64,000 nucleotides of DNA from Aquirufa nivalisilvae (lineage in GTDB: Bacteria > Bacteroidota > Bacteroidia > Cytophagales > Spirosomataceae), in contig NZ_SEWX01000001.1 in NCBI RefSeq assembly GCF_004307455.1, forward strand, positions 62,001-126,000. The letters run 5' to 3'. The position numbers and the translations under genes are program-made. The notes under the pieces are model-generated. The model did no database searches and was not told where the DNA came from. It was given only the letters and a program-made list of their open reading frames with translations. Below are positions 1 through 8,192 of the stretch, one piece after another. The first letter of the stretch is position 1, and each line of letters opens with the position of its first letter.

Positions 1-137
1 TCATTGATCTTTCTTTCGTATTCAAAGAAGCAGAGCTGAGAAATATAGGAATGGGAGCTTATTATATGCTTGAAGTTAAAGATATAAGTGGTTCTGGTTT
101 CCGTAAGTACAAGGGCAAAATAGCTACCTTAAAATAA
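1..137 (+). CDS. C-terminal fragment, possibly PorU (T9SS sortase)
   Basis: Only the last 44 codons are present; the frame is open from base 3 and ends with TAA at 135-137. The tail contains MGAYYMLEVKDISGSG followed by a basic end, a beta-strand pattern reminiscent of the C-terminal domains of type IX secretion proteins. porV begins 101 bp downstream, and porU lies directly upstream of porV in many Bacteroidota, so this may be the end of PorU, the cell-surface C25-type peptidase that removes sorting domains from cargo. That identification rests on position more than on sequence; another secreted protein is possible. Confidence 0.4.
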   Translation, partial: IDLSFVFKEAELRNIGMGAYYMLEVKDISGSGFRKYKGKIATLK

Positions 138-187
138 ATTTTGACAAATATTTTAGCTTATAAAACAACAATTAGCGTAAAAATGCC

Positions 188-195
188 TATTTTTG
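188..195 (+). promoter_or_regulatory. Bacteroidota -7 box upstream of porV
   Basis: TATTTTTG matches the TAnnTTTG -7 consensus of the Bacteroidota primary sigma factor and lies 43 bp before the porV ATG. No TTTG -33 box is found at about 19 bp spacing, so the upstream element is weak or absent. The start of transcription would fall near base 200. Confidence 0.5.
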
Positions 196-238
196 GACTT
201 CGCTTTATGCTGAATAGACTCTCTAATTTTTTTAAACA

Positions 239-1420
239 ATGACGACAAACAATTCATTATTCCCAAAAGCATTATTAACCTTGGTAGCAGGCTTGATTAG
301 TTCTTATGCATTTGGACAAGCATTAGTTTCTGGTCAAATAAATTCAGGAAGAATTCCTACACCAACCATGTTATTCTTGAATGTGGCTCCAGATGCGCGT
401 TCGGCTGGAATGGGAGATGCTGGTGTCGCTATTTCATCGGATGTAAACGCCATTTATTGGAATCCAGCAAAATTAGCTACAGCTGAGAAGGACTTAGGAT
501 TCTCTATATCATATACTCCTTGGTTAAGAAACTTAGTAAATGATATGGCTCTTTACAATATTGCTGGCTACAAAAAGACAAGCAAAGATCAAGCATTTGG
601 ATTCTCTATCAACTATTTTGATCAAGGTTTATTCCAAGCAACTACTTCAACAGGACAAAGTGCAGGAAATTTCAATTCGAAAGAATATGCTATTACTGTA
701 TCTCACGCTCGTAAATTATCCAACACATTATCATTAGGTGTTAACTTAAAATACATTAACTCTAATTTATTAGGGAACTACACAGGAACCAATGGTTCAG
801 GTGTTGCTATGAAACCTGCTCAAACTGTTGCTGCTGACGTAGCATTATATTGGAACAGCGTTTCTGCCAAAGAATGGAAGTATACTTACGGTTTAGTTTT
901 ATCTAACATATCTGGTAAAGTTTCTTACGGTGGCGTTGATAAAAACTTCATTCCAACAAACTTACGTTTTGGTGTTGCCACAACGAAAGACATTTCAGAA
1001 GGTAATCGTTTAACCTTTACTTTAGATTTCAACAAGTTAATGGTACCAACACCATATTCAATCGATGCTAATGGTGCTAAGGTTGGAAATGATCCAAACG
1101 ACGCTACAGCAATCGGTGGTATCTTTAGTTCTTTGTTTGACGCTCCAGACGGATTTAGTGAAGAGTTAAAAGAAATTACTACTTCAATCGGTGCTGAATA
1201 CTTATTCAATAATTCATTCGCTTTGAGAACAGGTTATTTCAATGAAAGCGAAATGAAAGGAAATCGTAAATATTTCACTTTCGGTGTTGGTTTCAAATTA
1301 GACCAAAAATACGGATTTGATTTTGCTTACTTAGTTCCAACAGGTTCTGGTAGCCCATTAGCTAATACACTTCGTGTGTCTTTATTAGCCGCTATCAATA
1401 ATGGTTCATCTAAGAAATAA
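239..1420 (+). CDS. porV: Type IX secretion system outer membrane protein PorV (LptO family)
   Basis: A 393-residue outer-membrane beta-barrel protein with a signal peptide at residues 1-26 (cleavage likely at AFG/Q). The family hallmark follows at once: LNVAPDARSAGMGDAGVA and then SSDVNAIYWNPAKLA, typical of PorV and the related PorQ/FadL-like barrels. In characterised Bacteroidota PorV is a shuttle and attachment protein that receives T9SS cargo from the SprA translocon and presents it to the PorU sortase. Many short alternating hydrophobic strands follow and the protein ends in a hydrophobic strand (LRVSLLAAINNG). Length is normal. A -7 box lies upstream and a strong terminator downstream, so it is probably expressed on its own or with the gene before it. 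Confidence 0.93.
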   Translation: MTTNNSLFPKALLTLVAGLISSYAFGQALVSGQINSGRIPTPTMLFLNVAPDARSAGMGDAGVAISSDVNAIYWNPAKLATAEKDLGFSISYTPWLRNLVNDMALYNIAGYKKTSKDQAFGFSINYFDQGLFQATTSTGQSAGNFNSKEYAITVSHARKLSNTLSLGVNLKYINSNLLGNYTGTNGSGVAMKPAQTVAADVALYWNSVSAKEWKYTYGLVLSNISGKVSYGGVDKNFIPTNLRFGVATTKDISEGNRLTFTLDFNKLMVPTPYSIDANGAKVGNDPNDATAIGGIFSSLFDAPDGFSEELKEITTSIGAEYLFNNSFALRTGYFNESEMKGNRKYFTFGVGFKLDQKYGFDFAYLVPTGSGSPLANTLRVSLLAAINNGSSKK

Positions 1421-1442
1421 GCTAAGCTACTTGTTTTGATTT

Positions 1443-1477
1443 CAAATGACATTCCTAGGGATGTCATTTGTTTTTTT
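1443..1477 (+). terminator. Rho-independent terminator after porV
   Basis: A perfect 10-bp stem, CAAATGACAT (1443-1452) and ATGTCATTTG (1461-1470), encloses an 8-base loop and is followed by seven T (1471-1477). It begins 22 bp after the porV stop codon. The in-frame TTG at 1468 lies inside the right arm, so it is not a plausible start for the next gene. Confidence 0.88.
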
Positions 1478-1488
1478 ACCCTACTACC

Positions 1489-2757
1489 ATGCTAGACCGT
1501 TCCACACCCCCTCCTGCTTTCCCGATTGAATTAGTGAAATTTCCTACTGTTGGTGTATTTCATCTAAGTAATGGAATTCCCGTTTACTCCATCAATCTAG
1601 GAGAGCAACCTGTCTTCAAACTGGAAATTATTAGTCCAGCAGGATCAAAGTCTGGATCGAAAACTGGCTTAGCCAACATGGTAGCCAATCTGATGAAAAG
1701 AGGTACTCTTACTCATTCCGCTCAAGCAATACATGAAGCATTTGATTTCTTAGGTGCGTTTTGGGATATACAGGCCAATCTAGATAATGCCAATTTTTCT
1801 GTTTACGGCTTAAATAAACACTTTGAAGCTCTGATTCCATGGGTAGCGGAACTTCTCAAAGAAGCAACATTCAGCCAAGAAGAATTTGAAAAGGAAATTG
1901 CCATCGAGATCCAAAAAAACAAGTTGAATTGGCAAAAAACTTCATTCGCTGCTAGCCAGTTATTTCGTGGACAAATTTTCGGAAATCATGCCTATGGACG
2001 CTATTCTTCTCCCGAAAGTTTAGCCGATTTAAGCCGAAATGATTTATTTGATTTCTATACATCTACATGGGTAAATGTCAAACCCATTATTTTTCTTTCA
2101 GGTAGAGTTTCCGACAGAGAATTGCAGTTACTTGACCGATTTATTGGCCAATTACGCTTTGATCAGCCATGGCCAGGTAAACTACCTATTGTGACACCTC
2201 AAGCTGTACAAATCGAACATGACCGTCGAGATGGAGCCTTACAAACTTCCATCCGTGTAGGTAAACTAGCCATTGGAAGAAATCATCCAGATTACTTCCA
2301 ATTCAGTATTCTGAACACCATATTAGGTGGATATTTTGGTTCTAGGCTTCAAAATAATATTCGCGAGGATAAAGGTTTCACCTATGGTATATCTTCCTCC
2401 ATAGTGCCGCTGCAAGAGTCCTCTTATTGGGTAACTGGCACAGATGTCAATGGAGAAAATAGCGAACAAACCTTAGAGGAAATCAAGAAGGAAATCCGGA
2501 TATTACAAAATGAATTGGTTTCCGAAGAAGAATTAGAATTAGTTAAAAACTATTTGATGGGCAGTTTTACTGGCGAACTTACTCAGGCCTTTGACATTGC
2601 TGAAAAAATCAAAGTCATTCAGTTGGAAAACCTAGCGCCTGACTTCTATGATCAATTTCAAACGCAGATTATTCAATGCCAAGCTCAAGAATTGCGCGAA
2701 ATAGCGAATCAATACTTGAACTTGGATGAATTACATGTGGTCATGGTAGGAGCTTAG
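1489..2757 (+). CDS. M16-family peptidase homologue lacking the zinc-binding motif
   Basis: A 422-residue protein with the two-lobed M16 (insulinase/PqqL) layout and no signal peptide. Where active members carry HxxEH, this one has N63-M-V-A66-N67 in the otherwise recognisable context KTGLANMVANLMKRGT, so all three metal-site residues are replaced. The C-lobe keeps the substrate-side R...Y segment (GSRLQNNIREDKGFTYGIS). In known systems such inactive subunits pair with an HxxEH-bearing partner encoded next door; no partner lies within this window downstream. The start is set at ATG 1489 because the upstream TTG at 1468 sits in the porV terminator. The end overlaps the convergent kinase gene by 4 bp. 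It is probably the non-catalytic half of a heterodimeric protease. Confidence 0.8.
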   Translation: MLDRSTPPPAFPIELVKFPTVGVFHLSNGIPVYSINLGEQPVFKLEIISPAGSKSGSKTGLANMVANLMKRGTLTHSAQAIHEAFDFLGAFWDIQANLDNANFSVYGLNKHFEALIPWVAELLKEATFSQEEFEKEIAIEIQKNKLNWQKTSFAASQLFRGQIFGNHAYGRYSSPESLADLSRNDLFDFYTSTWVNVKPIIFLSGRVSDRELQLLDRFIGQLRFDQPWPGKLPIVTPQAVQIEHDRRDGALQTSIRVGKLAIGRNHPDYFQFSILNTILGGYFGSRLQNNIREDKGFTYGISSSIVPLQESSYWVTGTDVNGENSEQTLEEIKKEIRILQNELVSEEELELVKNYLMGSFTGELTQAFDIAEKIKVIQLENLAPDFYDQFQTQIIQCQAQELREIANQYLNLDELHVVMVGA

Positions 2758-3662
2758 AACCTAGCTAACTCTCGAAACTCATTCACACGAGACTCTAGAT
2801 CCGCTGGACTAATTTCAAACAAACGCTCTGTTCCAAATTTCTCAACGCAGAAGGAAGCCATAGCTGAACCATATACAATGGCTTGGCGCATGTTTTCAAA
2901 AGACACATCGTCTTTCTGAGCTAGATAACCAATAAATCCACCTACAAAGGTATCTCCTGCTCCCGTTGGATCGAATACTTCTTCCAAAGGCAAAGCTGGA
3001 CAATAGAACATTTTATCTTCTTGGAACAACAAGGCGCCGTGCTCTCCTTTTTTGATAATCAACGTTTTAGGTCCCATGGCCATAATCATCTTAGCCGCTA
3101 TTCTCAAAGAATATTGACCAGATAACTGACGGGCTTCCTCATCATTGATACACAACACATCGACCATTTTCAATACGCGTTTCAAGTCGTCCATAGCTAC
3201 ATTCATCCAGAAATTCATTGTGTCCATTACGATTAATTTAGGGCGCTTACTTAAACCTTGAATGGCGTCAATTTGCACTTGTGGAGTCAAGTTACCCAAC
3301 ATTAAATAGTCACAATCTTGATATGCCGTAGGAATTGTCGGCTGAAAATCAGCTAATACATTGAGATCAGTCACCAAGGTATCACGGGTATTCATGTTAT
3401 TGTGATACTTGCCTGCCCAAAAGAAAGTTTTTTCTCCTTCTTTGATCTGTAAACCAGTCAAATCAATTCCCTTTTCTTCCAAAGTTTCCATGTATTCTTT
3501 AGGAAAATCGTCACCAACTACAGCGACTACATTTACTTTAGGTAAGAAAAATGCGGCGGATAAACTAATGTAAGTACAAGATCCACCGATAATTTTATCT
3601 GTTTTTCCGTAAGGGGTTTCTAGGGCATCAAAAGCCACTGTTCCAATTGATAATAAGCTCAT
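2754..3662 (-). CDS. PfkB/ribokinase-family sugar or nucleoside kinase
   Basis: A 302-residue cytoplasmic kinase of the ribokinase fold. The N-terminal glycine motif is GGSCTYISLSAAFF (near residue 26) and the C-terminal signature is DPTGAGDTFVGGFIGYLA (near residue 230), with the catalytic Asp in GAGDT. Length fits the family. The substrate cannot be read from the sequence; adenosine-kinase-like and carbohydrate kinases both look like this. It lies 10 bp downstream of the GNAT-like gene on the same strand, so the two are probably co-transcribed, and its stop codon shares a TTAG tetranucleotide with the convergent M16 gene. Confidence 0.85.
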   Translation of the reverse strand: MSLLSIGTVAFDALETPYGKTDKIIGGSCTYISLSAAFFLPKVNVVAVVGDDFPKEYMETLEEKGIDLTGLQIKEGEKTFFWAGKYHNNMNTRDTLVTDLNVLADFQPTIPTAYQDCDYLMLGNLTPQVQIDAIQGLSKRPKLIVMDTMNFWMNVAMDDLKRVLKMVDVLCINDEEARQLSGQYSLRIAAKMIMAMGPKTLIIKKGEHGALLFQEDKMFYCPALPLEEVFDPTGAGDTFVGGFIGYLAQKDDVSFENMRQAIVYGSAMASFCVEKFGTERLFEISPADLESRVNEFRELARF

Positions 3663-3672
3663 TTTGAATTAT

Positions 3673-4851
3673 TTAGCCAACTTTAGGACAACGACTAAAG
3701 GGCTGATTTGGATTAAATAAATAACGATAGGTAATGTATGTTTTATCGATACTGGCACCTAACTGTGACACAAATCGAAGCATTTTTGGGTTAAAGTCTC
3801 CTACCCAATTCATATCCATTGTTTCATAAGGATAAAAAGGATTATCACGGGCAGCTTGACGGAATCTTAAAGCTATGGCAGACTCTACCCCTTTACCTTG
3901 GTGGTCAGGCACAACGCCAAAAATCACCCCACAGCAACGAGTTAAAGCCCCTTTCCATTTCAATAGTAAAAATTTAATCATTCCCCACACATTCATCTTT
4001 CCATTTAGATGCTTGACAATTTGATTCAAATCAGGAATGACAATAAAAAAAGCCACGGGATCTCCTTCAGCAGTATAAGCAAACCACAACAATTGTTCAT
4101 CAATGATGGGCTTCATTTTCTTCACTAACTTCTGGGCTTGTTCTGAACTCATGGCTGTAACGCCTGGGAATTTTGCCCATGCCGCATTGAAGATAATTTT
4201 AAAGTCTTCGGCATATTTACTTAAATCCGATTTCTCAATATGCTTAAATACATAGTTGGGATTCTGATAAATTCTTTGTGCTTTTTCTTCAATCGAGGGA
4301 GCTACATTAGCCGCAGAAACCGGGGAAACAAACACATATTGCTGGAAATAATCTTTGAAACCATAGCGCTCAAAAAAAGCGATATAATACTCTTTGGTCC
4401 AAGGCATTTTGTAGGTTGGTTCAAATTCCCAACCCTTTACCATTAATCCCCAAAAGCTATCTCGTTCACCAAAATTAATAGGTCCATCCATGGCTTCTAA
4501 ACCCTTGGATTTCAACCAATCCGCACAAGCATCAAACAAGACAAAGGCAGCCTTTTCATCTTCAATACACTCAAAAAATCCCATACCCCCAGCAGCTAAT
4601 TCTCCTTCCTTAGCTGGTTTGCCATCATAAAAAGCAGCAACTCGACCAATTACTTGATTTTCTTCATTAAATAACAACCAGCGAATCGCATCACCGTGTT
4701 TAAAATGAGGATTTTTTTTAGGATCAAAAATAGACTCAATGTCTGAATCCAAAGGGCGAATCCAATTAGCATCATGCGCATACAAGCTAACAGGAAAGGT
4801 TAAAAAAGCTTTTTTTAATAGGCTATCTTCAGCTACTTCTCGTAAATACAT
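3673..4851 (-). CDS. GNAT-like acyltransferase family protein, function unknown
   Basis: A 392-residue protein with no signal peptide. The C-terminal half carries an acetyl-CoA-binding-like segment, VVPDHQGKGVESAIALRF (near residues 312-330), matching the Q-x-x-G-x-G/A pattern of GNAT motif A. The N-terminal half (FPVSLYAHDANWIRPL, GPINFGERDSFWG) matches a long-form GNAT-related family that I know as common and uncharacterised in Bacteroidota. No substrate can be named. It is the first gene of a likely two-gene unit with the PfkB kinase and has a perfect -7 box upstream at 4884-4891. Confidence 0.65.
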   Translation of the reverse strand: MYLREVAEDSLLKKAFLTFPVSLYAHDANWIRPLDSDIESIFDPKKNPHFKHGDAIRWLLFNEENQVIGRVAAFYDGKPAKEGELAAGGMGFFECIEDEKAAFVLFDACADWLKSKGLEAMDGPINFGERDSFWGLMVKGWEFEPTYKMPWTKEYYIAFFERYGFKDYFQQYVFVSPVSAANVAPSIEEKAQRIYQNPNYVFKHIEKSDLSKYAEDFKIIFNAAWAKFPGVTAMSSEQAQKLVKKMKPIIDEQLLWFAYTAEGDPVAFFIVIPDLNQIVKHLNGKMNVWGMIKFLLLKWKGALTRCCGVIFGVVPDHQGKGVESAIALRFRQAARDNPFYPYETMDMNWVGDFNPKMLRFVSQLGASIDKTYITYRYLFNPNQPFSRCPKVG

Positions 4852-4883
4852 GCTGGATTTTAAATGGTATTTTAATATTTAAA

Positions 4884-4891
4884 CAAAGATA
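4884..4891 (-). promoter_or_regulatory. -7 box for the GNAT-like gene/pfkB unit
   Basis: Read on the minus strand this is TATCTTTG, a perfect TAnnTTTG match, 33 bp from the ATG at 4851. The region where a -33 box should lie (4911-4914) reads TCGG, a poor match. Confidence 0.45.
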
Positions 4892-4946
4892 ATAGAATGA
4901 GTCGAGCAATCCGACCTCCCATAAAACATTCAAGGGCTATAAATCG

Positions 4947-4978
4947 TTTGGTGGTTTAAAAGAATCAAAGTAATTTTA
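4947..4978 (+). promoter_or_regulatory. Predicted cysS promoter (TTTG-N20-TAATTTTA)
   Basis: TTTG at 4947-4950 is followed after 20 bp by TAATTTTA at 4971-4978, which matches TAnnTTTG in all but the last base. The promoter is flanked by an inverted repeat, AAGGGCTAT (4932-4940) and ATAGCCCTT (4991-4999). Confidence 0.5.
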
Positions 4979-5021
4979 GTTCTTTTACAAATAGCCCTTC
5001 TGAAAAGGGAAAATAATTACC

Positions 5022-6515
5022 ATGCAAGCCTTAAAATTATACAATACACTCAGTAGAGAAAAAGAATTATTCACGGCCATTAATGCTCCACATGTAGGTT
5101 TATATGTATGTGGGCCAACGGTCTATAATTATGTCCATCTGGGTAATTTAAGGACTTTCACCTCTTTTGACATACTTCATCGCTATTTGCGTCACTTGGG
5201 ATATCAAGTTCGCTATGTCAGAAACATCACCGATGTGGGTCACTTAGTGGGTGATGGTGATGAAGGCGAAGACAAAATTGGTAAAATGGCCAAGCTAGAA
5301 AAGCTGGAGCCCATGGAAATTGTACATCGCTACACGCAAAACTTTCACCAAGTTTTGGAACAATTCAATTTACTTCCACCGAGCATCGAACCAACGGCTA
5401 CGGGACATATTATGGAGCAAATTGAAACGACTAAAATATTACTAGACAAAGGATTAGCTTATGAATCCAATGGATCTGTCTATTTTGATATAGAAACCTA
5501 CAATAAACAAGGCGGTGATTACGGAAAACTTTCTGGGCGCGTTTTGGAAGATTTATTAACAGAAACACGTGATTTAGATGGTATAGGTGAAAAGAGAAAT
5601 CCCCTGGATTTCGCCTTATGGAAAAAAGCTGCACCCGAACATTTAATGCATTGGCCTTCCCCATGGGGTGAAGGTTTTCCGGGCTGGCATTTGGAATGTA
5701 CTTGCATGAGCCACAAATATTTAGGAGATACCTTTGATATACATGGTGGTGGAATGGACTTAAAATTCCCGCATCATGAATGTGAAATCGCGCAGGCTAA
5801 GGCGACTTACGGAAAAGCCCCAGTCCGATATTGGATGCATACCAATATGCTGACTGTCAATGGCCAAAAAATGAGCAAGTCGCTGGGTAACTCATTTTTA
5901 CCTTCGGAGTTATTTAGTGGGAGTCACCCATTATTGGAACAGGCATATAGTCCCATGACGGTTCGTTTTTTCATGTTACAATCGCAGTATAGAAGCACCT
6001 TGGACTTTTCTAATGAGGCGCTCAAGGCCGCTCAAAAAGGCTATAAACGGATTGCCAATGGCTTACGAATTGTCAAGAACATGACTTTCCCAATAGATGC
6101 CCAAAGCTCAGCCATTGAAACCAAACATGGAGAAGAAATTCAGGCTGCTGTTCAAGGGTGTTATGATGGAATGAACGATGATTTAAACACGGCAGTTACA
6201 ATAGCTAATTTATTCACCTTGTTGAAGAAAATAAATCAGATTTATACTGGCCAAGTTTCGTTAGAATCCATTGGAGAAGAGTCGTTTAGTTTATTAAAAT
6301 CAAGTTATATTTCTTTTTTAGAAGAAATTTTAGGCATTAAAGAAGAGCTTCCTGACAATTGGGAAAGCATGATTCAAGGTTTACTTCAACTGTATTCTGA
6401 ATTCAAGCAGAGTAAGCAATACGACAAAGTGGATGAAATTAGAACTACTTTCAAATCCATGGGATTAATTATTAAAGACATGAAAACCTCCATTGATTGG
6501 GGTTACGAAGAATAA
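5022..6515 (+). CDS. cysS: Cysteinyl-tRNA synthetase
   Basis: A 497-residue class I synthetase that charges tRNA-Cys. The N-terminal site has the zinc cysteine C30 in YVCGPTVYN and the HIGH-equivalent H39-L-G-N42. Further zinc ligands are in WHLECTCMS, with HGGGMDLKFPHHECEIAQ next, then KMSKS (QKMSKSLGN). The helical DALR-type anticodon region follows. The enzyme is about 35 residues longer than the E. coli one. The ATG at 5022 gives a standard N-terminus. The rhomboid genes follow 4 bp downstream, suggesting one transcript. Confidence 0.97.
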   Translation: MQALKLYNTLSREKELFTAINAPHVGLYVCGPTVYNYVHLGNLRTFTSFDILHRYLRHLGYQVRYVRNITDVGHLVGDGDEGEDKIGKMAKLEKLEPMEIVHRYTQNFHQVLEQFNLLPPSIEPTATGHIMEQIETTKILLDKGLAYESNGSVYFDIETYNKQGGDYGKLSGRVLEDLLTETRDLDGIGEKRNPLDFALWKKAAPEHLMHWPSPWGEGFPGWHLECTCMSHKYLGDTFDIHGGGMDLKFPHHECEIAQAKATYGKAPVRYWMHTNMLTVNGQKMSKSLGNSFLPSELFSGSHPLLEQAYSPMTVRFFMLQSQYRSTLDFSNEALKAAQKGYKRIANGLRIVKNMTFPIDAQSSAIETKHGEEIQAAVQGCYDGMNDDLNTAVTIANLFTLLKKINQIYTGQVSLESIGEESFSLLKSSYISFLEEILGIKEELPDNWESMIQGLLQLYSEFKQSKQYDKVDEIRTTFKSMGLIIKDMKTSIDWGYEE

Positions 6516-6519
6516 AAAA

Positions 6520-7260
6520 ATGCTACAAAACTTAACACCAACAGTACGTACTTTATTGTTAATCAATGTGGGCCTTTATCTGATCAAAGGCTTTGGTTTT
6601 CCGCAAGAATTACTCACATTACATTATTTTGGAGCGAGCGATTTTCGCTTTTTTCAGGTGGTAAGCTATATGTTTGTACATGCTAGTTTCATGCACCTCC
6701 TAGGAAATATGTTTGGTCTTTACATGTTCGGCTCCTTATTAGAACGTATCTGGGGTGCTCAACGCTTTCTTTTCTTTTACTTTTTTTGCGGAATAGGTGC
6801 AGGGCTTTTGTATATGGGTATCCAGCATTTCATTGATTTTGCGGAAATCAGAAGAGCAACAGAACTAGTATTATCCAATCCCAACTCAGATAATTTAATT
6901 GATTATGCCCAACATTATGGGGTTATATCGGCCCCAGGAGGACAAATCAACATCAACTGGGTGATCGCTAATTATGAAGCTCTAATCAATATGGGAGCTT
7001 TAGGAGGTGCATCAGGAGCCATTTTTGGAATCATCATGGCTTTTGGCTACTTATTCCCAAATTCAGAAATGTTTTTATTCCCTTTCCCCATACCAATCAA
7101 GGCTAAATATTTTGTTACCTTTTACGGACTTTATGAACTCTATGCAGGGATACAGCAAAGTCAAGGGGACAATGTGGCTCATTTTGCTCATATTGGAGGA
7201 ATGATTTTTGCCGTGATTCTTTTAAAAGTTTGGAAAACACAAAGAAACAATTTCTATTGA
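6520..7260 (+). CDS. Rhomboid-family intramembrane serine protease (first of two)
   Basis: A 246-residue polytopic membrane protein. TM2 carries the rhomboid H-x3-N element (MHLLGNMFGLYMFG). The catalytic serine lies in GGASGAIFG (near residue 164) and the catalytic histidine in AHIGGMIFAV (near 223), so the Ser-His dyad is intact. A loop of about 60 residues between the early TM helices is rich in polar residues. The start is set at ATG 6520, four bases after cysS ends; a TTG at 6493 inside cysS is less likely. It cleaves membrane proteins within the bilayer by family analogy; the substrate is unknown. The second rhomboid starts one base after its stop. Confidence 0.9.
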   Translation: MLQNLTPTVRTLLLINVGLYLIKGFGFPQELLTLHYFGASDFRFFQVVSYMFVHASFMHLLGNMFGLYMFGSLLERIWGAQRFLFFYFFCGIGAGLLYMGIQHFIDFAEIRRATELVLSNPNSDNLIDYAQHYGVISAPGGQININWVIANYEALINMGALGGASGAIFGIIMAFGYLFPNSEMFLFPFPIPIKAKYFVTFYGLYELYAGIQQSQGDNVAHFAHIGGMIFAVILLKVWKTQRNNFY

Positions 7261-7261
7261 G

Positions 7262-8125
7262 ATGAAAAGTATTTGGCAGGATATCAAACTCGTCATACAA
7301 AATCCAGAAAATGGATTGTGGCGACTTATTTTGGCCAATGTCTTCGTATTTGTGGTCGTGTCGTTGAGTCATGTATTTTTATCCCTTGCAGGAAAAGAAG
7401 CTTGGTATAATCAACTATTAGAACAAATCGCTCTTTCTTCCCAACCCAAGATTGTATTGTACAAACCTTGGACCTTCTTTACTTATTTCTTTGCCCATTT
7501 TGAAATATTCCACTTGGTATTTAATATGCTATTCCTATATTGGTTTGGCAGTATCATTCATTCATTTATAGGCCAAAAACGCCTCATTCAATTATATTTT
7601 TTAGGTGGATTAGCAGGAGCAATTGCCTACATCTTATTATTAAATAGCTTCTCCTACTTCGTTATGAAAGGGCCCATTTATCTCAATGGCGCCTCTGCTA
7701 GTGTTTTTGCCATTGTTGTAGCGGCAGCGACTTTACAACCCAATTATAAAGTTCATTTGTTAATCTTTGGGGAAGTAGCCATTAAATATGTAGCTGCATT
7801 CTACATACTTTGGTCTATGATTGAAACTACGGGCACGAATGCTGGAGGTAATATAGCCCATTTAGGAGGGGCCTTATTAGGCTTTCTCTATGCCTATTCA
7901 TATCAAAGAAAACAATTACGGCGACCTGCTCCAGAAGAAAAAATTTATTCTTACTCCATGACAGTTCAAAAGAAAATTCAAGATTTTGTTGAGCAAAATG
8001 AGCCAGAAGAGATTGAAGAGGATGAATTGAATGCTATTTTAGATAAAATTTCGACCTCCGGTTATGAAAGTTTAAGTAAGCATGAAAAGAAACGATTGTT
8101 TAAAGCAAGTCAAAAAAATGACTAG
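7262..8125 (+). CDS. Rhomboid-family intramembrane serine protease (second of two)
   Basis: A 287-residue rhomboid paralogue. It has the H-x3-N element (HLVFNMLFLYWFG), the serine motif NGASASVFAI (near residue 146) and the histidine motif NIAHLGGALLGF (near 199). Unlike its neighbour it has a cytoplasmic C-terminal tail of about 70 residues, acidic in its middle (EQNEPEEIEEDELNAILDKI), ending in SGYESLSKHEKKRLFKAS, a tail type I have seen on other Bacteroidota rhomboids. One base separates it from the first rhomboid, so translation is probably coupled. The two are diverged rather than a recent duplication. Confidence 0.9.
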   Translation: MKSIWQDIKLVIQNPENGLWRLILANVFVFVVVSLSHVFLSLAGKEAWYNQLLEQIALSSQPKIVLYKPWTFFTYFFAHFEIFHLVFNMLFLYWFGSIIHSFIGQKRLIQLYFLGGLAGAIAYILLLNSFSYFVMKGPIYLNGASASVFAIVVAAATLQPNYKVHLLIFGEVAIKYVAAFYILWSMIETTGTNAGGNIAHLGGALLGFLYAYSYQRKQLRRPAPEEKIYSYSMTVQKKIQDFVEQNEPEEIEEDELNAILDKISTSGYESLSKHEKKRLFKASQKND

Positions 8126-8142
8126 TCAGCCGAAAACATTTT

Positions 8143-8150
8143 TACCTTTG
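8143..8150 (+). promoter_or_regulatory. -7 box upstream of dxs
   Basis: TACCTTTG is a perfect TAnnTTTG match 42 bp before the dxs ATG. No clear TTTG is seen 19-21 bp further upstream. Confidence 0.45.
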
Positions 8151-8192
8151 TATTGTTAAATCAGAACCCTTCATCAAAATTACCCCTACAAG

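Noticed and set aside
1468-1488. TTG at 1468 as the start of the M16 gene
   Set aside because: It lies in the right arm of the porV terminator; the ATG at 1489 is the better start.
4932-5021. A T-box or other riboswitch before cysS
   Set aside because: The leader after the predicted promoter is only about 40 bases and has no T-box sequence; T-boxes are not expected in Bacteroidota.
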